Assembly (NCBI RefSeq): GCF_017948595.1
Contig: NZ_JAGFBV010000011.1
Span: forward strand, 59,584-123,583
DNA from: Flavobacterium geliluteum
GTDB taxonomy: Bacteria; Bacteroidota; Bacteroidia; Flavobacteriales; Flavobacteriaceae
DNA length: 64,000 nucleotides
Direction of reading: 5' to 3'
How positions within the stretch are numbered: the first letter of the stretch is position 1; each line of letters starts with the position of its first letter. A model generated the notes under the pieces. The model searched no databases. It was not told the origin of the DNA and worked only from the letters and a program-made list of their open reading frames with translations. Below are positions 8,889 to 18,397 of this stretch, piece by piece. The translations under genes were made by a program, and so were the position numbers.

Positions 8889-9225
8889 GGGTCTCAACAC
8901 CCATCGATGGGGTTGTTTACTCCTCCGTTGGGGTTCGAGACGTCAAATTTGGGGTTCCGAACCCCAACGATGGGGTTCCAGACGTGAAAATTGGGGTTAC
9001 CTGGCCCCAAATTTGGGGTTCCGAACCGCAACAATGGGGTTCAGGACGTCAAATTTGAGGTTCCAGACCTAAACGACGGGGTTCAGAACCGCAAATTTGG
9101 GGTTACTTAGCCTCAAATTTGGGGTTCCAGACCCCAACGATGGGGTTACAGACGTCAAATTTTAGGTTCCAGACCTAAACGATGGGGTTCCGAACCTAAA
9201 ACTTTAGGTATGGAACCTAAAAAGC
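8889..9225. repeat. 21-bp tandem array, 16 degenerate units
   Basis: Sixteen head-to-tail units fill this stretch: the first is 20 bp, two are 22 bp and the rest 21 bp. The common unit begins GGGGTTCCGAACCCC and ends AACGAT or AAATTT. Two subtypes are visible. In one, GGGGT and ACCCC (or variants) form inverted arms. In the other, the right arm is replaced by the self-complementary GACGTC followed by AAATTT. Some units with a changed left arm carry the matching change on the right: TAGGT with ACCTA at 9163-9177 and 9205-9219, and AGGT with ACCT at 9058-9069. Units at 9015-9120 resemble those at 9121-9225, giving a five-unit higher-order period. No long reading frame spans it. It lies between the YegP start and the 3' end of the LpxR-like gene. 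Confidence 0.92.
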
Positions 9226-9283
9226 GATACTTTTTATTAGAATAGAAGAAAAAACCAACAACGAAGAAGCTACAAAAAGTAAT

Positions 9284-10231
9284 TTATTTGAGCAGATAAG
9301 ACACCCGTATCGAGCCATAAAAATATCCCGTATTACCTTCTTTCTTCAGTTCCTTGCCTCGATACATAAAAATATAAGCGAGGTTAAAATTGTCGTGTCG
9401 GTACTTTAAGCCCGCCTCGGCATTAAAACGAAGTGGTTTCAGGTCGAACGTCACAGGGCTCGTGTCATTGAACAAACTGCCCTGAATCGTAGCATCGTAC
9501 ATCTGGTAGTTGACAGCAGGATGCGCATAAAAATAAAACTCACGCACACTTGATTGTGGCGTAGCACTAACTGATGCATCATAAAGATTAGAGTCGTAAA
9601 CGGGCAGGAGTTTTTTAAAACCAAACCGAGCGAGAAATCCTGTTGAGACGCCTGTAAAAACAGTCCCTACATTCAGTTCAGACTCAGAGTAAAAATCGAC
9701 AAAATCATGGTGTTTACCGGCAAATAATTTTTTCGAAAACACAGCATGTGCCTGCAACGCGAGCGCATTATGAATCTGATTTTCCCAGCCATAGACTTTT
9801 TTATAACCAATAAGACTATGAAAACTTTCCTGCAACTCTTTGCCAAAAGCATTGGGCCCGACATAACCCAACTGAAAATCGGTTTTAAGCACCGACTCAT
9901 TTTGGTAAAAAAAGCTTTTACCTACTTCGGCAAAAAGGTAGCCCGCAAAAGGCCTGTCGTTTATGGTAACGGCTGCTTCATTAATAAATCTCGGATTGTA
10001 AAGATATTGCCCAACCCTAAATTCGGTAATTTTTTTATTGATTTTTTGGTTGTCGTTCTTCGACAAATAGCGATAAAAAATCTCCAAACCATTAGTGTAA
10101 TACATATCATTTTTAGACGACGTATAGAGATCATTATCGGTAATAAAACCAATTTCGACCCTTCTCGCCTGCCCTAAACTTACCAACGAACTTAAAAATA
10201 AAAAGACAAAGAGTACTTTTTTGGCTCTCAT
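9284..10231 (-). CDS. LpxR-like lipid A deacylase family outer membrane protein
   Basis: A 315-residue protein with a signal peptide (about 1-22, ending LGQA) and the alternating pattern of an outer membrane beta-barrel. Family marks are near the N-terminus: DNDLYTSSKNDMYYTNGLEI and later NDRPFAGYLFAEVGKSFF, matching the conserved NDN...YTNG and DRPYAG motifs of LpxR (DUF2219). LpxR removes the 3'-acyloxyacyl chain of lipid A from outside the cell; enzyme activity here is inferred. Its ATG directly follows the mtgA stop, so it is the last gene of an operon with mtgA and the FAD oxidoreductase. Confidence 0.85.
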   Translation of the reverse strand: MRAKKVLFVFLFLSSLVSLGQARRVEIGFITDNDLYTSSKNDMYYTNGLEIFYRYLSKNDNQKINKKITEFRVGQYLYNPRFINEAAVTINDRPFAGYLFAEVGKSFFYQNESVLKTDFQLGYVGPNAFGKELQESFHSLIGYKKVYGWENQIHNALALQAHAVFSKKLFAGKHHDFVDFYSESELNVGTVFTGVSTGFLARFGFKKLLPVYDSNLYDASVSATPQSSVREFYFYAHPAVNYQMYDATIQGSLFNDTSPVTFDLKPLRFNAEAGLKYRHDNFNLAYIFMYRGKELKKEGNTGYFYGSIRVSYLLK

Positions 10232-10990
10232 TTAATAGTTGATTTTGCCAATAACACGCATCTCACGCACAATTCTCTCTTTTCTCCTGTTGATGTAACT
10301 CGAAGAACCCGTGGCCTTAAACTTCCTCGGATTGGGTAATATTGCGGCAATTCCGGCAGCTTGCATTTTGGTTAAATTTGCAGCATCACGGCGGTACCAA
10401 TGTTCGGTAGCGGCGTAGGCGCCGTATACGCCATCGCCCATTTCGATACTGTTCAGGTACACCTCCATGATGCGTTCTTTGCCCCAAATAAGTTCGATAA
10501 GCACCGTAAAATAAGCTTCTAAACCTTTTCTAAAATAACTTTTGCCCTGCCATAAAAACACATTTTTGGCAGTTTGTTGCGAGATCGTGCTTCCACCGCG
10601 AATGCGACGTCCACGTTCGTTGCTTTTGTATGCTTTTTGCAATGCATTAAAATCGAAGCCATTGTGTGTCAAAAATGTAGCATCTTCGCTGGCGATCACG
10701 GCCTTTTGCAAGTTCATAGAAATTTTATCCAAAGGTTCCCAATCGTGATCAAAATACACTTCCTTGCCGTCCATTTTATTTTCGATGGCTCGAATGACCA
10801 TCAAAGGGGTAAAAGGTACAGGTACAAACTTGAAAAATATTACAGAACCAATAGACACGCCAAGAAACCACAAAAAAGCTTTAATCAAAAACCATTTTAT
10901 TTTTTCTCCTGTCGTTTTTTTAGCTGTCGTTTTTCTGCCTTTATTAACTGGCGGTTTTGCCTTATTTATTTTTCTTACTTTAACTCCCAT
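10232..10990 (-). CDS. mtgA: Monofunctional peptidoglycan glycosyltransferase MtgA
   Basis: A 252-residue GT51 enzyme that polymerises lipid II into glycan strands on the periplasmic side of the inner membrane. A basic cytoplasmic N-terminus precedes one membrane helix (about 34-55). Motifs follow in family order: IASEDATFLTHNGFD (catalytic Glu), RGGSTISQQTAKNVFL, KERIMEVYLNSIEMG and AAGIAAILPNPRK. The chosen start is the ATG at 10990 (MGVKVRK), which overlaps the upstream stop as TAATG. An in-frame ATG at 11065 would add 25 residues that are not family-like and would overlap the oxidoreductase. Confidence 0.93.
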   Translation of the reverse strand: MGVKVRKINKAKPPVNKGRKTTAKKTTGEKIKWFLIKAFLWFLGVSIGSVIFFKFVPVPFTPLMVIRAIENKMDGKEVYFDHDWEPLDKISMNLQKAVIASEDATFLTHNGFDFNALQKAYKSNERGRRIRGGSTISQQTAKNVFLWQGKSYFRKGLEAYFTVLIELIWGKERIMEVYLNSIEMGDGVYGAYAATEHWYRRDAANLTKMQAAGIAAILPNPRKFKATGSSSYINRRKERIVREMRVIGKINY

Positions 10991-12102
10991 TATATTAAAT
11001 CTGCTAATTCTGTTCCTATTAAACTGCCTATCGCAACGCCCATCCCACCCAAACGCACTCCACAAAATACATTTTCAGAGAGTTGCTCTACGATCGGATT
11101 TTTACTATTTCCAATTCCCATGATGCCGCTCCAACGATGAGCAATCTTAAAATCTTGGTTTGGTAAAATTACATTTTTAAGTAAATCTTCCAATTTATTT
11201 TGTACAATTTTGGTTTGCCCAAATTCGGTGGTAGTTTCGGCTTCAAAATCAAGGTTTCGGCCTCCGCCGAATAATATGCGATCGCCAATATTCCTAAAAT
11301 AATAATAACCGCGGTCAAGATGAAAAGTCCCTTTGATATCCAGATTCGGAATCGGTTCTGTAATTACTACCTGAGCCCTGGCAGGCTGCACGGCACCATG
11401 AGTCAGCGCATTAGCAAAACCATTGGTCGCAAAAAATATTTTTTGAGAATTGAAACTAAAATCTCCCAACACAACTTCAACGTGATTTCCTGCGTCTGTA
11501 TAAGAGGTAACCGTTTGCTGATTGAGGATTAGAATATCGGCTGCGATGGCTTGTTTTAGCAATTCCTGCATCATATTTCCAGTATCGATTTGCGCTTCAA
11601 AAGGATTAAAAATTAAATAGTCCTCAACGTTTTGAAAGCCAAACCGATCTACTTCTTTAGTAAAAACATTGGCCTTAAAAAGCGGCTGAAGCAACTCGTT
11701 GATAAAAGGCAATTTTGCAACACATTCGCTAAAAGTATTTTCGTCACCTTTTAGGAAAAGTTCGTACCCGCCGTGAGGTCTGAAATCTATGGCGGCATCA
11801 CCCAATTTTTTACGCAGTAATTGCAAGCCTTGCCAGCGTTTTGCAATGAGTTGAATTACTTCTCCTTCGGAATGTGTTTTGAGGTCATCAATGATTTCAG
11901 AAAGGCTTCCGAAGCACGCAAAACCAGCATTTTTGGTACTGGCACCTTGCGGCAACATTCCTTTTTCGAGCACAAGAATTTTTGCGGTCGGAAATCTTTC
12001 GCGCAAGCGCAAAGCGGCATGCAAACCCACGATACCGCTACCGACAATGGTATAATCGATGTTGGTAAACCAGTTTTTAAGTTCCCAATAACTTAACTCC
12101 AT
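10990..12102 (-). CDS. FAD-dependent oxidoreductase, D-amino acid oxidase (DAO) family
   Basis: A 370-residue flavoprotein. The dinucleotide-binding motif VGSGIVGLHAA lies at about 20-30, followed by LVLEKGMLPQGASTKNAGF, the usual DAO-family start. The C-terminal segment GVRLGGMGVAIGS closes the FAD fold. Members oxidise secondary or primary amines such as glycine, sarcosine or glutamylputrescine; the substrate is not readable here. It is the first gene of the three-gene operon with mtgA and the LpxR-like gene. It shares one base with the mtgA start (TAATG), so translation is likely coupled. Confidence 0.85.
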   Translation of the reverse strand: MELSYWELKNWFTNIDYTIVGSGIVGLHAALRLRERFPTAKILVLEKGMLPQGASTKNAGFACFGSLSEIIDDLKTHSEGEVIQLIAKRWQGLQLLRKKLGDAAIDFRPHGGYELFLKGDENTFSECVAKLPFINELLQPLFKANVFTKEVDRFGFQNVEDYLIFNPFEAQIDTGNMMQELLKQAIAADILILNQQTVTSYTDAGNHVEVVLGDFSFNSQKIFFATNGFANALTHGAVQPARAQVVITEPIPNLDIKGTFHLDRGYYYFRNIGDRILFGGGRNLDFEAETTTEFGQTKIVQNKLEDLLKNVILPNQDFKIAHRWSGIMGIGNSKNPIVEQLSENVFCGVRLGGMGVAIGSLIGTELADLI

Positions 12103-12179
12103 TTGTTAATTTTTTATAAAAATACTGATTTTTTGCTTCAACCTATGTGTAATGTAACTGGATTTAAATGTTTTTTCCT

Positions 12180-12269
12180 GCCACAGATTAACAAGTTTAA
12201 CATAGATTGTTTTGATAAAATATTTAAATACTTATTTTTAAAATCTTTTCAAACCTATTAATCAGCGGC
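12180..12269. repeat. Decayed palindromic element with GCC(A/G)C(A/T)GATTAA ends
   Basis: GCCACAGATTAA at 12180-12191 is mirrored by TTAATCAGCGGC at 12258-12269, and the arms extend about 22 bases with several mismatches. The interior is AT-rich and non-coding. This resembles a degraded MITE- or REP-like element. It sits in the 266-base gap between two divergent genes. Confidence 0.45.
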
Positions 12270-12368
12270 AACCTTTTACAATTTATTTTAGAGAATCGAA
12301 AGCTTACAAACACAGAGTTGATTAAATATATTTTGTACTTTTAGCATCAAGAAAAATAGAATTTTATT

Positions 12369-14270
12369 ATGAAAAAAGTATTATTTACAACCTTAATAAT
12401 GATGAGTTTAAACGCTATCGGACAAAATGTGATGTCGCCAGAGTTGTTATGGAAACTAGGAAGAGTGACCCCGCTTGGGCTTTCGAAAGATGCAAAAAAT
12501 GTAGTTTTTAAAGTTTCGACTCCTTCTATCGAGGAAAACAAATCGAATTCGAAATTGTATATTTTGCCCGTAAATGGCGGAAATGCAACTGAAATAAAAG
12601 ATACCAAAGATGTTTTGGCAGATAAAAACATTTCGCCTGACGGAAAATTTTTGGTTTATAATGAAGAGGTAAAATTAGAGAAAGTTTTGGGCAAAGATTT
12701 CTACCCGAACTTAGACAAATCTGATGCTCAAATTTATGATGGTTTGGATTATCGCCACTGGGATACGTGGAATGAGGGGAAATTTAATCATGTTTTTTAC
12801 AAAGAAAATAAAGAAGGTGCTGCCGGAATTGACATTCTAAAAGGCGAAAACTTTGATTCTCCACAGAAACCTTTTGGCGGAGACGAAGATTATATTTGGT
12901 CTCCTGACGGAAAAAGCATTTTGTATGTGTGCAAGAAAAAAGCGGGAACGCAATATGCAATTTCGACCAATACTAATATTTATGAGTACCATTTAGAGAC
13001 TCAAAAAACGATCAACAGAACCGAAGATAATTTGGGTTATGATACCGCTCCACAATTTTCTCCGACAGGAAACCTAACCTGGTTGCAAATGAAACGCGAC
13101 GGTTATGAGTCGGATAAAAATGATATTATTGTTGAATTTAAAGGAATGAAAACTAATTTAACAGCGAATTGGGACGGAACTGTAGATAATTTTATCTGGA
13201 GCAAAGACGGTAAAAATGTTTATTTTGTAGCACCAGTTGATGGTACCAAACAACTTTTTGTCGTTAATTTTCCGGGTTTGACCCGAATCGCTATTCAAGT
13301 TCGCCAAATAACAGAAGGGGATTTTGATGTGAATGATCTGATTGGCTTTGCAGGAGACGATATTATTGCAACCCGCTCAGACATGAATCATGCATCAGAG
13401 ATTTTTTCTTTTAATTTGAAGAAAAATACCTGGAAACAATTATCAAACATTAATACAGAAACCTATAAAACATTAGCGTTAAGCAAAACCGAAAAACGTT
13501 TTGTAACGACTACTGACGGCAAAAAAATGTTGGTTTGGGTAATCCTTCCGCCTAATTTTGATGCGACCAAAAAATATCCAACTTTATTATTTTGCCAAGG
13601 CGGACCACAATCTCCGTTGACACAATCGTACTCTTTCCGTTGGAATTTTCAGTTAATGGCAGCCAAAGGATATATTGTTGTTGCACCCAATCGTCGCGGA
13701 ATGCCAGGACACGGCGTAGCATGGAACGAACAAATAAGCAAGGACTGGGGCGGACAAGTAATGGATGATTACCTTTCTGCGATTGATGATGTTGCCAAAG
13801 AAAACTACGTTGACAAAAGTCGTTTGGGCTGTGTAGGCGCGAGCTACGGAGGTTATTCTGTGTTTTATCTGGCCGGAATTCATAAAAACCGTTTTAAAAC
13901 TTTTATCGCACACGATGGCGTTTTTAATACCGTAAGTATGTTAGGAACTACAGAAGAAGTTTTCTTTAACAACTGGGACTTTGGCGGTGCTTATTGGGAA
14001 AAAGACAATGCTGTGGCACAAAAAACATACACTACTTTTAACCCTGCAACCTTGGTAGAACACTGGAACAAACCTATTTTGATTTTTCAGGGAGGAAAAG
14101 ATTTCCGTGTACCTATTGGGCAAGGGCAAGAAGCTTTTCAGGCTGCACAACTAAGAGGACTTAAAAGCAGATTGGTGTATTTTCCTGAGGAAAATCACTG
14201 GGTTTTACATCCTCAAAATGCTCAGGTTTGGCAAGGCGAATTTTTTAAATGGTTAGCCGAAACGCTTTAA
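12369..14270 (+). CDS. Secreted S9 family (prolyl oligopeptidase-type) peptidase
   Basis: A 633-residue protein with a signal peptide (1-18, ending NAIGQ). The N-terminal two thirds form a WD40-like/TolB-type beta-propeller (repeated LSKDAKN, SPDGK and SPTG segments). The C-terminal peptidase domain has the catalytic triad Ser492 (GASYGGYS), Asp578 (GGKDFRVP) and His610 (EENHWVL). This is the DPP-IV/acylaminoacyl peptidase-like layout of secreted Bacteroidota enzymes that cleave dipeptides from oligopeptides in the periplasm. It is monocistronic with its own terminator. Confidence 0.92.
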   Translation: MKKVLFTTLIMMSLNAIGQNVMSPELLWKLGRVTPLGLSKDAKNVVFKVSTPSIEENKSNSKLYILPVNGGNATEIKDTKDVLADKNISPDGKFLVYNEEVKLEKVLGKDFYPNLDKSDAQIYDGLDYRHWDTWNEGKFNHVFYKENKEGAAGIDILKGENFDSPQKPFGGDEDYIWSPDGKSILYVCKKKAGTQYAISTNTNIYEYHLETQKTINRTEDNLGYDTAPQFSPTGNLTWLQMKRDGYESDKNDIIVEFKGMKTNLTANWDGTVDNFIWSKDGKNVYFVAPVDGTKQLFVVNFPGLTRIAIQVRQITEGDFDVNDLIGFAGDDIIATRSDMNHASEIFSFNLKKNTWKQLSNINTETYKTLALSKTEKRFVTTTDGKKMLVWVILPPNFDATKKYPTLLFCQGGPQSPLTQSYSFRWNFQLMAAKGYIVVAPNRRGMPGHGVAWNEQISKDWGGQVMDDYLSAIDDVAKENYVDKSRLGCVGASYGGYSVFYLAGIHKNRFKTFIAHDGVFNTVSMLGTTEEVFFNNWDFGGAYWEKDNAVAQKTYTTFNPATLVEHWNKPILIFQGGKDFRVPIGQGQEAFQAAQLRGLKSRLVYFPEENHWVLHPQNAQVWQGEFFKWLAETL

Positions 14271-14292
14271 TCAAATAAATAAACAATGCTAA

Positions 14293-14354
14293 TAATAGCC
14301 ATCGATTTTTAGAGAATGACCAAGTTTACTCTTTAAGAATCGGTGGCTATTTTG
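14293..14354 (+). terminator. Terminator of the S9 peptidase gene
   Basis: ATAGCCATCGATT and AATCGGTGGCTAT pair with one G-T pair around a long loop, followed by TTTTG. Confidence 0.65.
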
Positions 14355-14478
14355 TAACACTAAATTTTAATTATGTAAAATTCTGAAAAGATTCTATAAA
14401 TCTAGAGTAGAAAATTTTAAATAAATTGCACGAATTTAAAACCAAAAAAACAAACCCAAATTTCTGCGATTACAGCCT

Positions 14479-16920
14479 ATGGAAATCAAAAAAAGCTACA
14501 TGCCGGTAAAAGTTCTGTTCAGTTATGTTGCACTCGTTGCATTAGTGGTTACTGTGGGATGGTTTTTATACTCTGAAAACGCCGTTTATAACAAACTCGA
14601 AGACAAAATTGCACTTGAAAAGACGAAGATTTTAAGAGTGAGCAAACTTTTTTCGAATGTGTACAAAACAGAAAGTCTGGCTCGAAAAACGATTCAGACT
14701 AACTCAGAGAAAGATTTTAAAAATTATGTGATCGAAAATGATTCGCTTCGCTTGCGAATCGACACCTTAAAAACGATTGTAAAAACACAATATCAAAAAG
14801 CGCTTTTGGATAGCGTTACCTATTTATTGTCTGAAAAGACCAAAAATATTCAGCAGCTAAAAACGATCAAAAACAAAGCCGACGACGAAGTTTCGGTCAA
14901 TAATGCGATTGATGAGATTAGTAAAATGGAGGTTAAACTTCGAAAATTAGAAATTCAGGATTTTACCAAAAACCCCGACCAACTCGGGAGCTATCAGCGT
15001 AATGTTTTGCAGCAATATGTAGATTACCTCAATCAGAATATTCCCGACGACAGCACCAACACGCTGAGCAAACAAGCTTCGGATTCGATTTTGGCCAATT
15101 CGAAAAAACTTTTGAGTACCGTAAAAATCAAAGCCGAAAAGAAAAAAGAATCGCTCAATTTTGAAGAAAACAAACTGCTGAAAAACGAAATAGCCATCTC
15201 GGAACAGCTCCGAAAAGTGCTTCGTATTATCGAACGAGAAATCATCATCAATTCGATAAAAAACAATTCATTAAAAGAAAAATCATTAAAAAAGATCAAC
15301 GATATTGTTACAGTTTCAGCCATTATTGGCTTATTGCTTACTGTATTTTTCTCGATTTTGATTGTGAGTGATTATTCGAAATCGCAAGTTTATAAAAAAC
15401 AGCTCGAAATAGCGAATTTTAAAACCAAAAACCTTCTCAAAAGCCGAGAACAACTAATCTCGACCGTAAGTCATGATTTAAAAACACCTTTGAGTACAAT
15501 TGTAGGTTATACAGAACTTCTGGGCAATTCTGATGTGAATAACAAGCAGTCTTATTTTATCAAAAACATAAAAAACTCATCTGAATACATCACACAACTC
15601 GTTCAGGATTTACTGGATTTTTCGCAAATCGAAGCCGGAAAAATCACGATAGAAAAAGTGCCTTTTGTACTACCAGAAATCATGGAAGAAGTAGCCAGAA
15701 ACATTCAGACCGTTTACAAAAACAAAAACATTGAACTCAGCATTACTTTTGACGAAAAACTCAACAAAAAAATCGTTGGAGATCCTTTTAGGCTCAAACA
15801 GGTTTTAAGCAATATTATTGGAAACGCTTATAAATTTACCGAAGAAGGTTTTATAAAAATCAATGCTGACGTTGTTTATGGCGAACGTTTTTTTGAAATC
15901 ACAATTGAAGATTCCGGAATAGGAATTGAAAAAGCGAACCAAAAATTGGTTTTCGAAGAATTTGCACAAGCCAATGAAGGCATAGAAAAGAAGTATGGCG
16001 GAACCGGATTGGGGTTGTCTATTTGCCAAAAAATCATCAATATTCTTGGAGGAAAATTACATTTGGAAAGTACTTTTGGCAAAGGAAGCACTTTTGAAAT
16101 TACACTTCCATTATTGTTTGACACTAGCGTGAATACGGTAGAAAAAGCTATAAAAACCGGCACTAAAAACACCAAAAAACTCACTTTTGTCGTGGTAGAT
16201 GACGACATCAATTTGCTGAATTTAACCAGTGGCGTTTTAAGACAGGAAAAACACACTGTTTTTTCTTTTGACCGTGCATCCAAAGCATTAGAAGCTATAA
16301 AACTGACTCCGTTTGATTTTATTATTACCGACATACAAATGCCGGAAATGGATGGTTTTTCGTTTATCGAACAGTTGAAAAAAAGCATTACCACAACGTA
16401 TCAAAACCAACCTATTATTGCCTTGACAGGTCGAACAGATTTGGATTTATCTGTGTATGCCGCAGCCGGATTTACCACGGTAATCAAAAAACCTTACTCG
16501 CCAAAAGTATTACTAAAAACCATTGAAAACATCCTGAACAACGACATTATCAACACAGTTGAAATTGAAGAAAAGAAAGAAAAAAAGACTAACAAACTAT
16601 ATTCTTTAATGACTTTGAAAGAGTTTTTAGGAAACGATCCCGAGGCTTTAAAAGAAGTTATCTCTTCGTTTATAGACAGCAGCAAAGAAAACATGCTGCA
16701 TTTGAGCAAAGCTATTAGTGAGGAAAACGGCACTGAGATAAAATCGATAGCGCACCGAATAAAGCCAATGTTTAGGCAAATTGAAGCTCAGGAAATAAGT
16801 AAAATCTTGAAAAAACTAGAGCAAAATGCTTTTGAAAATCCTGACTTAAAAATTATTTTCGAAGACTTAAAAACTAAAATCGACATGCTTTTTGTGGCTT
16901 TACGTGAAGAAATCCTGTAA
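14479..16920 (+). CDS. Hybrid sensor histidine kinase with receiver and HPt domains
   Basis: An 813-residue membrane kinase. TM1 (about 10-29) and TM2 (about 273-293) bracket a 240-residue helical, coiled-coil-rich sensor region. Then come DHp with His332 (SHDLKTPLS), the HATPase domain (NIIGNAYKFTEEG, DSGIGI, GGTGLGLSI), a receiver with Asp618 (ITDIQMPEMDG), and a C-terminal HPt domain with His759 (AHRIKPMF). This supports an internal His-Asp-His relay ending on a separate regulator. The adjacent convergent NtrC-type gene, 7 bases from its stop, is the obvious partner. The signal is unknown. Confidence 0.93.
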   Translation: MEIKKSYMPVKVLFSYVALVALVVTVGWFLYSENAVYNKLEDKIALEKTKILRVSKLFSNVYKTESLARKTIQTNSEKDFKNYVIENDSLRLRIDTLKTIVKTQYQKALLDSVTYLLSEKTKNIQQLKTIKNKADDEVSVNNAIDEISKMEVKLRKLEIQDFTKNPDQLGSYQRNVLQQYVDYLNQNIPDDSTNTLSKQASDSILANSKKLLSTVKIKAEKKKESLNFEENKLLKNEIAISEQLRKVLRIIEREIIINSIKNNSLKEKSLKKINDIVTVSAIIGLLLTVFFSILIVSDYSKSQVYKKQLEIANFKTKNLLKSREQLISTVSHDLKTPLSTIVGYTELLGNSDVNNKQSYFIKNIKNSSEYITQLVQDLLDFSQIEAGKITIEKVPFVLPEIMEEVARNIQTVYKNKNIELSITFDEKLNKKIVGDPFRLKQVLSNIIGNAYKFTEEGFIKINADVVYGERFFEITIEDSGIGIEKANQKLVFEEFAQANEGIEKKYGGTGLGLSICQKIINILGGKLHLESTFGKGSTFEITLPLLFDTSVNTVEKAIKTGTKNTKKLTFVVVDDDINLLNLTSGVLRQEKHTVFSFDRASKALEAIKLTPFDFIITDIQMPEMDGFSFIEQLKKSITTTYQNQPIIALTGRTDLDLSVYAAAGFTTVIKKPYSPKVLLKTIENILNNDIINTVEIEEKKEKKTNKLYSLMTLKEFLGNDPEALKEVISSFIDSSKENMLHLSKAISEENGTEIKSIAHRIKPMFRQIEAQEISKILKKLEQNAFENPDLKIIFEDLKTKIDMLFVALREEIL

Positions 16921-16927
16921 TCGAAAT

Positions 16928-18271
16928 TTAATCAATATCGTATAATTTCAATTTATTATAAAGTGTTTTTCTGGTAATTTTGAGCAGTTTTGCCGCTTCA
17001 GACTTATTATTTTGCGTTTTAGACAAAGCATTCATAATGGTTTCTTTTTCATTTTCCGATAACGAGAAAGTTCCTCCTGAATTCTGGTGCTTTTCAATTT
17101 GAAAAAACTCGGCTGGTAAAACATCACTTTCTATAAAATTTCCTTTGGATAAAAGTGTAGCACGTTTGACGCAATTTTGAAGTTCACGTAAATTTCCAGG
17201 CCAGCTGTATTTTTGAAAAATGGCCACCACTTCGGGCGAAAACCCAATCACTTCTTTATCTAATTGCTGATTGGCTTTTTCCAGAAAATAATCTGCAAAA
17301 AGCATTAAATCCTCTCCCCGGTCTGTCAGCGATGGTGATTCAATTGAAAATTCATTAATTCTATGGTATAAATCTTCTCTAAAATCGCCGTTTTTTACAG
17401 CTTCTCTAAGGTCTTCATTTGTAGCGGTAATAATTCGGATATCAACATTGATTTCTTTGTTGCTGCCGACTGGTTTTATTTTTCGCTCCTGAAGCGCACG
17501 CAAAAGCTGTATTTGATTTTCGTATGAAAGATTGCCTATTTCATCCAAAAATATAGTTCCTCCATTAGCAGCCTCAAAATAGCCCACTTTGTCACTAATA
17601 GCTCCTGTAAATGATCCTTTTAAGTGTCCGAAAAATTCGCTGGCTGCCAATTCTTTTGGTATGGCGCCACAATCTACAGCAATAAACGTATTATTTTTAC
17701 GATTGCTTTGCTCATGAATGCTTTTGGCAATAATTTCCTTTCCAGTTCCACTTTCGCCAATAATCAAAACCGACATATCGGTGGGACTTACGAGCTGAAT
17801 ATGGTCTAAAAGTTTTTTTGAAGCGACAGAAATTCCTTTTACAAATTCGTTTTCTGTTACGGCTTTTTGGGTCGTTGTTTTCTTTTCTTTTTTTGGAGTT
17901 ACCGCTTCCGTCGGAGTTTGTAATGCATTGGTGATTACAAGCAAAACTTCATCAGGATTGAATGGTTTCGAAATATAATCTGCAGCTCCATTTTTAATGG
18001 CTTTTACAGCAGTATTCACATCAGAGTAACCTGTCATGAGTACGACAGGAATCTCAGCATTTAAATTTTTAAATTCTGTCATAAGCGCAATTCCATCCGA
18101 ATCGGGCAATCGCAAGTCGGTCAGAATCAAATCAAAAGATTCTTTGTTAATCGCCAATCGAGCTTCGGCAGCCGAGAAAGCAATTGTTACATTATACGCT
18201 TTTTTAATTAGAAATTTTTCTAATAATTTGCAAAATGAAATATCATCTTCTATTAATAAAATCTTTGACAT
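16928..18271 (-). CDS. Sigma-54-dependent response regulator (NtrC type)
   Basis: A 447-residue regulator with three domains. The receiver (1-115) has Asp52 (LTDLRLPDSDG) and Lys102. The AAA+ activator domain has Walker A GESGTGKE (172-179), the sigma-54 contact loop GSFTGA (219-224) and Walker B TIFLDEIG (239-246). The C-terminal Fis-type HTH reads NNKSEAAKLLKITRKTLYNKL. It activates RpoN-dependent promoters from distant upstream sites after phosphorylation, probably by the convergent hybrid kinase. The PepSY array just upstream on the same strand has a candidate sigma-54 promoter, making it a likely target. Confidence 0.95.
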   Translation of the reverse strand: MSKILLIEDDISFCKLLEKFLIKKAYNVTIAFSAAEARLAINKESFDLILTDLRLPDSDGIALMTEFKNLNAEIPVVLMTGYSDVNTAVKAIKNGAADYISKPFNPDEVLLVITNALQTPTEAVTPKKEKKTTTQKAVTENEFVKGISVASKKLLDHIQLVSPTDMSVLIIGESGTGKEIIAKSIHEQSNRKNNTFIAVDCGAIPKELAASEFFGHLKGSFTGAISDKVGYFEAANGGTIFLDEIGNLSYENQIQLLRALQERKIKPVGSNKEINVDIRIITATNEDLREAVKNGDFREDLYHRINEFSIESPSLTDRGEDLMLFADYFLEKANQQLDKEVIGFSPEVVAIFQKYSWPGNLRELQNCVKRATLLSKGNFIESDVLPAEFFQIEKHQNSGGTFSLSENEKETIMNALSKTQNNKSEAAKLLKITRKTLYNKLKLYDID

Positions 18272-18331
18272 CTATTTTTGGTACTTTTTTGCTAAAATAA
18301 GACTATTAAAATTGTATTTTCATAAAATTTT

Positions 18332-18369
18332 CCAAAAAAAAAGAGATCACCGAAGTAATCTCTTTTTTA
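18332..18369 (-). terminator. Terminator of the PepSY-like array
   Basis: AAAAAAGAGAT and ATCTCTTTTTT form a stem around a 10-base loop, between the last array gene and the response regulator start. It separates the two transcripts. Confidence 0.8.
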
Positions 18370-18397
18370 CCAAAAACATAAATCTAATTTCACCTAA

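Noticed and set aside
8889..9225. The tandem array as a CRISPR
   Set aside because: Units are contiguous with no unique spacers, repeat identity is low and no cas genes are nearby.
8889..9225. The tandem array as a heptapeptide-repeat gene (21 bp = 7 codons)
   Set aside because: The two 22-bp units and stops break every frame, and no start or long frame spans the array.
12369..14270. S9 peptidase as part of the two-component locus
   Set aside because: It has its own terminator at 14293-14354 and the kinase gene starts over 100 bases later with no sign of linkage.
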